DNA of 6,170 nucleotides, from positions 1 to 6,170 of the forward strand of contig JABHOU010000086.1 in assembly GCA_018695085.1 (NCBI GenBank), written 5' to 3'. The stretch is from Opitutia bacterium. Lineage in GTDB: Bacteria > Verrucomicrobiota > Verrucomicrobiia > Opitutales > Seribacteraceae. Below are positions 5,830 through 6,170 of this stretch, one piece after another (the stretch's first letter is position 1; every line of letters starts with the position of its first letter). The translations under genes were made by a program, and so were the position numbers. The notes under the pieces are model-generated. The model was not told the DNA's origin. It saw only the letters and a program-made list of their open reading frames with translations, and searched no databases.

Positions 5830-6170
5830 TCAGGAGCGTAGCGCGTAATCGGTGGTTTCGGCGAGGATTCGTTGGGTTTCGTCAAAGGCGGCGTTCACGT
5901 CCTTGTCTTCCAGTGTGCGTTCGTCGGACCGGAAGCGGATGGCGCAGGCCACGCTTTTCTTGCCTTCTCCCAATCCCTTTCCCTCGAACACGTCGAAAAT
6001 GGTCACGGGATCGACGATGAAATTCTTGTCCGCGGCTTGCAAGGCCGCCGTCTCTATGGCTAGGCGAACGTCTTCGGCGGGCACGTTTCCGTCCACGACG
6101 AGAGCAAGATCCTTGAGTGCGGGAGGAAAAGAACCAAAGGTCCGGAATTTCACGGGTTTTACCTTTTGAC
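5830..6170 (-). CDS. pheT: Phenylalanyl-tRNA synthetase beta subunit, C-terminal fragment (FDX-ACB domain)
   Basis: Only the last 112 codons are in the window; the gene continues beyond base 6170. The fragment is essentially the ferredoxin-fold anticodon-binding (FDX-ACB) domain that closes bacterial PheT and grips tRNA(Phe). Signature stretches are VKFRTFGSFPPALKDLALVV near its start, VTIFDVFEGKGLGEGKKSVA in the middle and RFRSDERTLEDKDVN later, ending with DYALRS. The GTG at 6153-6151 is an internal valine, not a start: the frame is open to the window edge (QKVKPVKF) and the domain is never expected alone here. PheT with PheS charges tRNA(Phe) in the cytoplasm. The gene is followed by gatC after 21 bases, so the two are probably cotranscribed. 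Confidence 0.93.
   Translation of the reverse strand, partial: QKVKPVKFRTFGSFPPALKDLALVVDGNVPAEDVRLAIETAALQAADKNFIVDPVTIFDVFEGKGLGEGKKSVACAIRFRSDERTLEDKDVNAAFDETQRILAETTDYALRS

Noticed and set aside
6151..6153. GTG as the start of a small stand-alone FDX-ACB protein
   Set aside because: The frame is open to the window edge with residues fitting PheT, and there is no ribosome-binding site; it is an internal valine codon of pheT.

Overview
All the genes I can support lie on the minus strand, so transcription runs from high to low coordinates. The window is almost fully coding, with two gene blocks separated by one 139-base gap (2427-2565). The protein sequences and the pheT-gatC-gatA-gatB order suggest a Gram-negative bacterium, possibly Verrucomicrobiota (Opitutae-like). 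That placement comes from general resemblance only. The presence of a TonB-type energiser locus shows a double-membrane cell.

Block 1 (6170 down to 2566) is for aminoacyl-tRNA supply. It holds the C-terminal tRNA-binding domain of phenylalanyl-tRNA synthetase beta (pheT, cut by the window edge), followed by the complete gatC, gatA and gatB genes. GatCAB converts Glu-tRNA(Gln) and/or Asp-tRNA(Asn) to the correctly charged amide forms. Gaps are 21, 16 and 8 bases, consistent with one operon. GatA keeps its Lys-cisSer-Ser triad. GatB keeps its core motifs but lacks all four cysteines of the zinc site found in many homologues.

Block 2 (2426 down to 1, continuing beyond the window) begins a TonB2/TtpC-like energy-transduction operon. 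It encodes a secreted coiled-coil DUF3450 protein, a large ExbB-family protein with a signal peptide and periplasmic coiled coil (TtpC-like), and the first 71 residues of a second, short ExbB-type protein. In related loci ExbD, TonB and a TPR protein usually follow, so those are expected just left of base 1 but are not visible. The three genes are joined by two ATGA stop/start overlaps. The ribosome-binding site of the middle gene is buried in a near-perfect inverted repeat, which suggests translational coupling.

I see no RNA genes, CRISPR arrays, insertion sequences or phage genes. This is a housekeeping operon next to an envelope energiser operon, and I do not see an obviously unprecedented system. 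The points most worth checking are the TtpC-type cluster itself, its coupled junctions, the cysteine-free GatB and the small alternative hairpins in the one intergenic gap.
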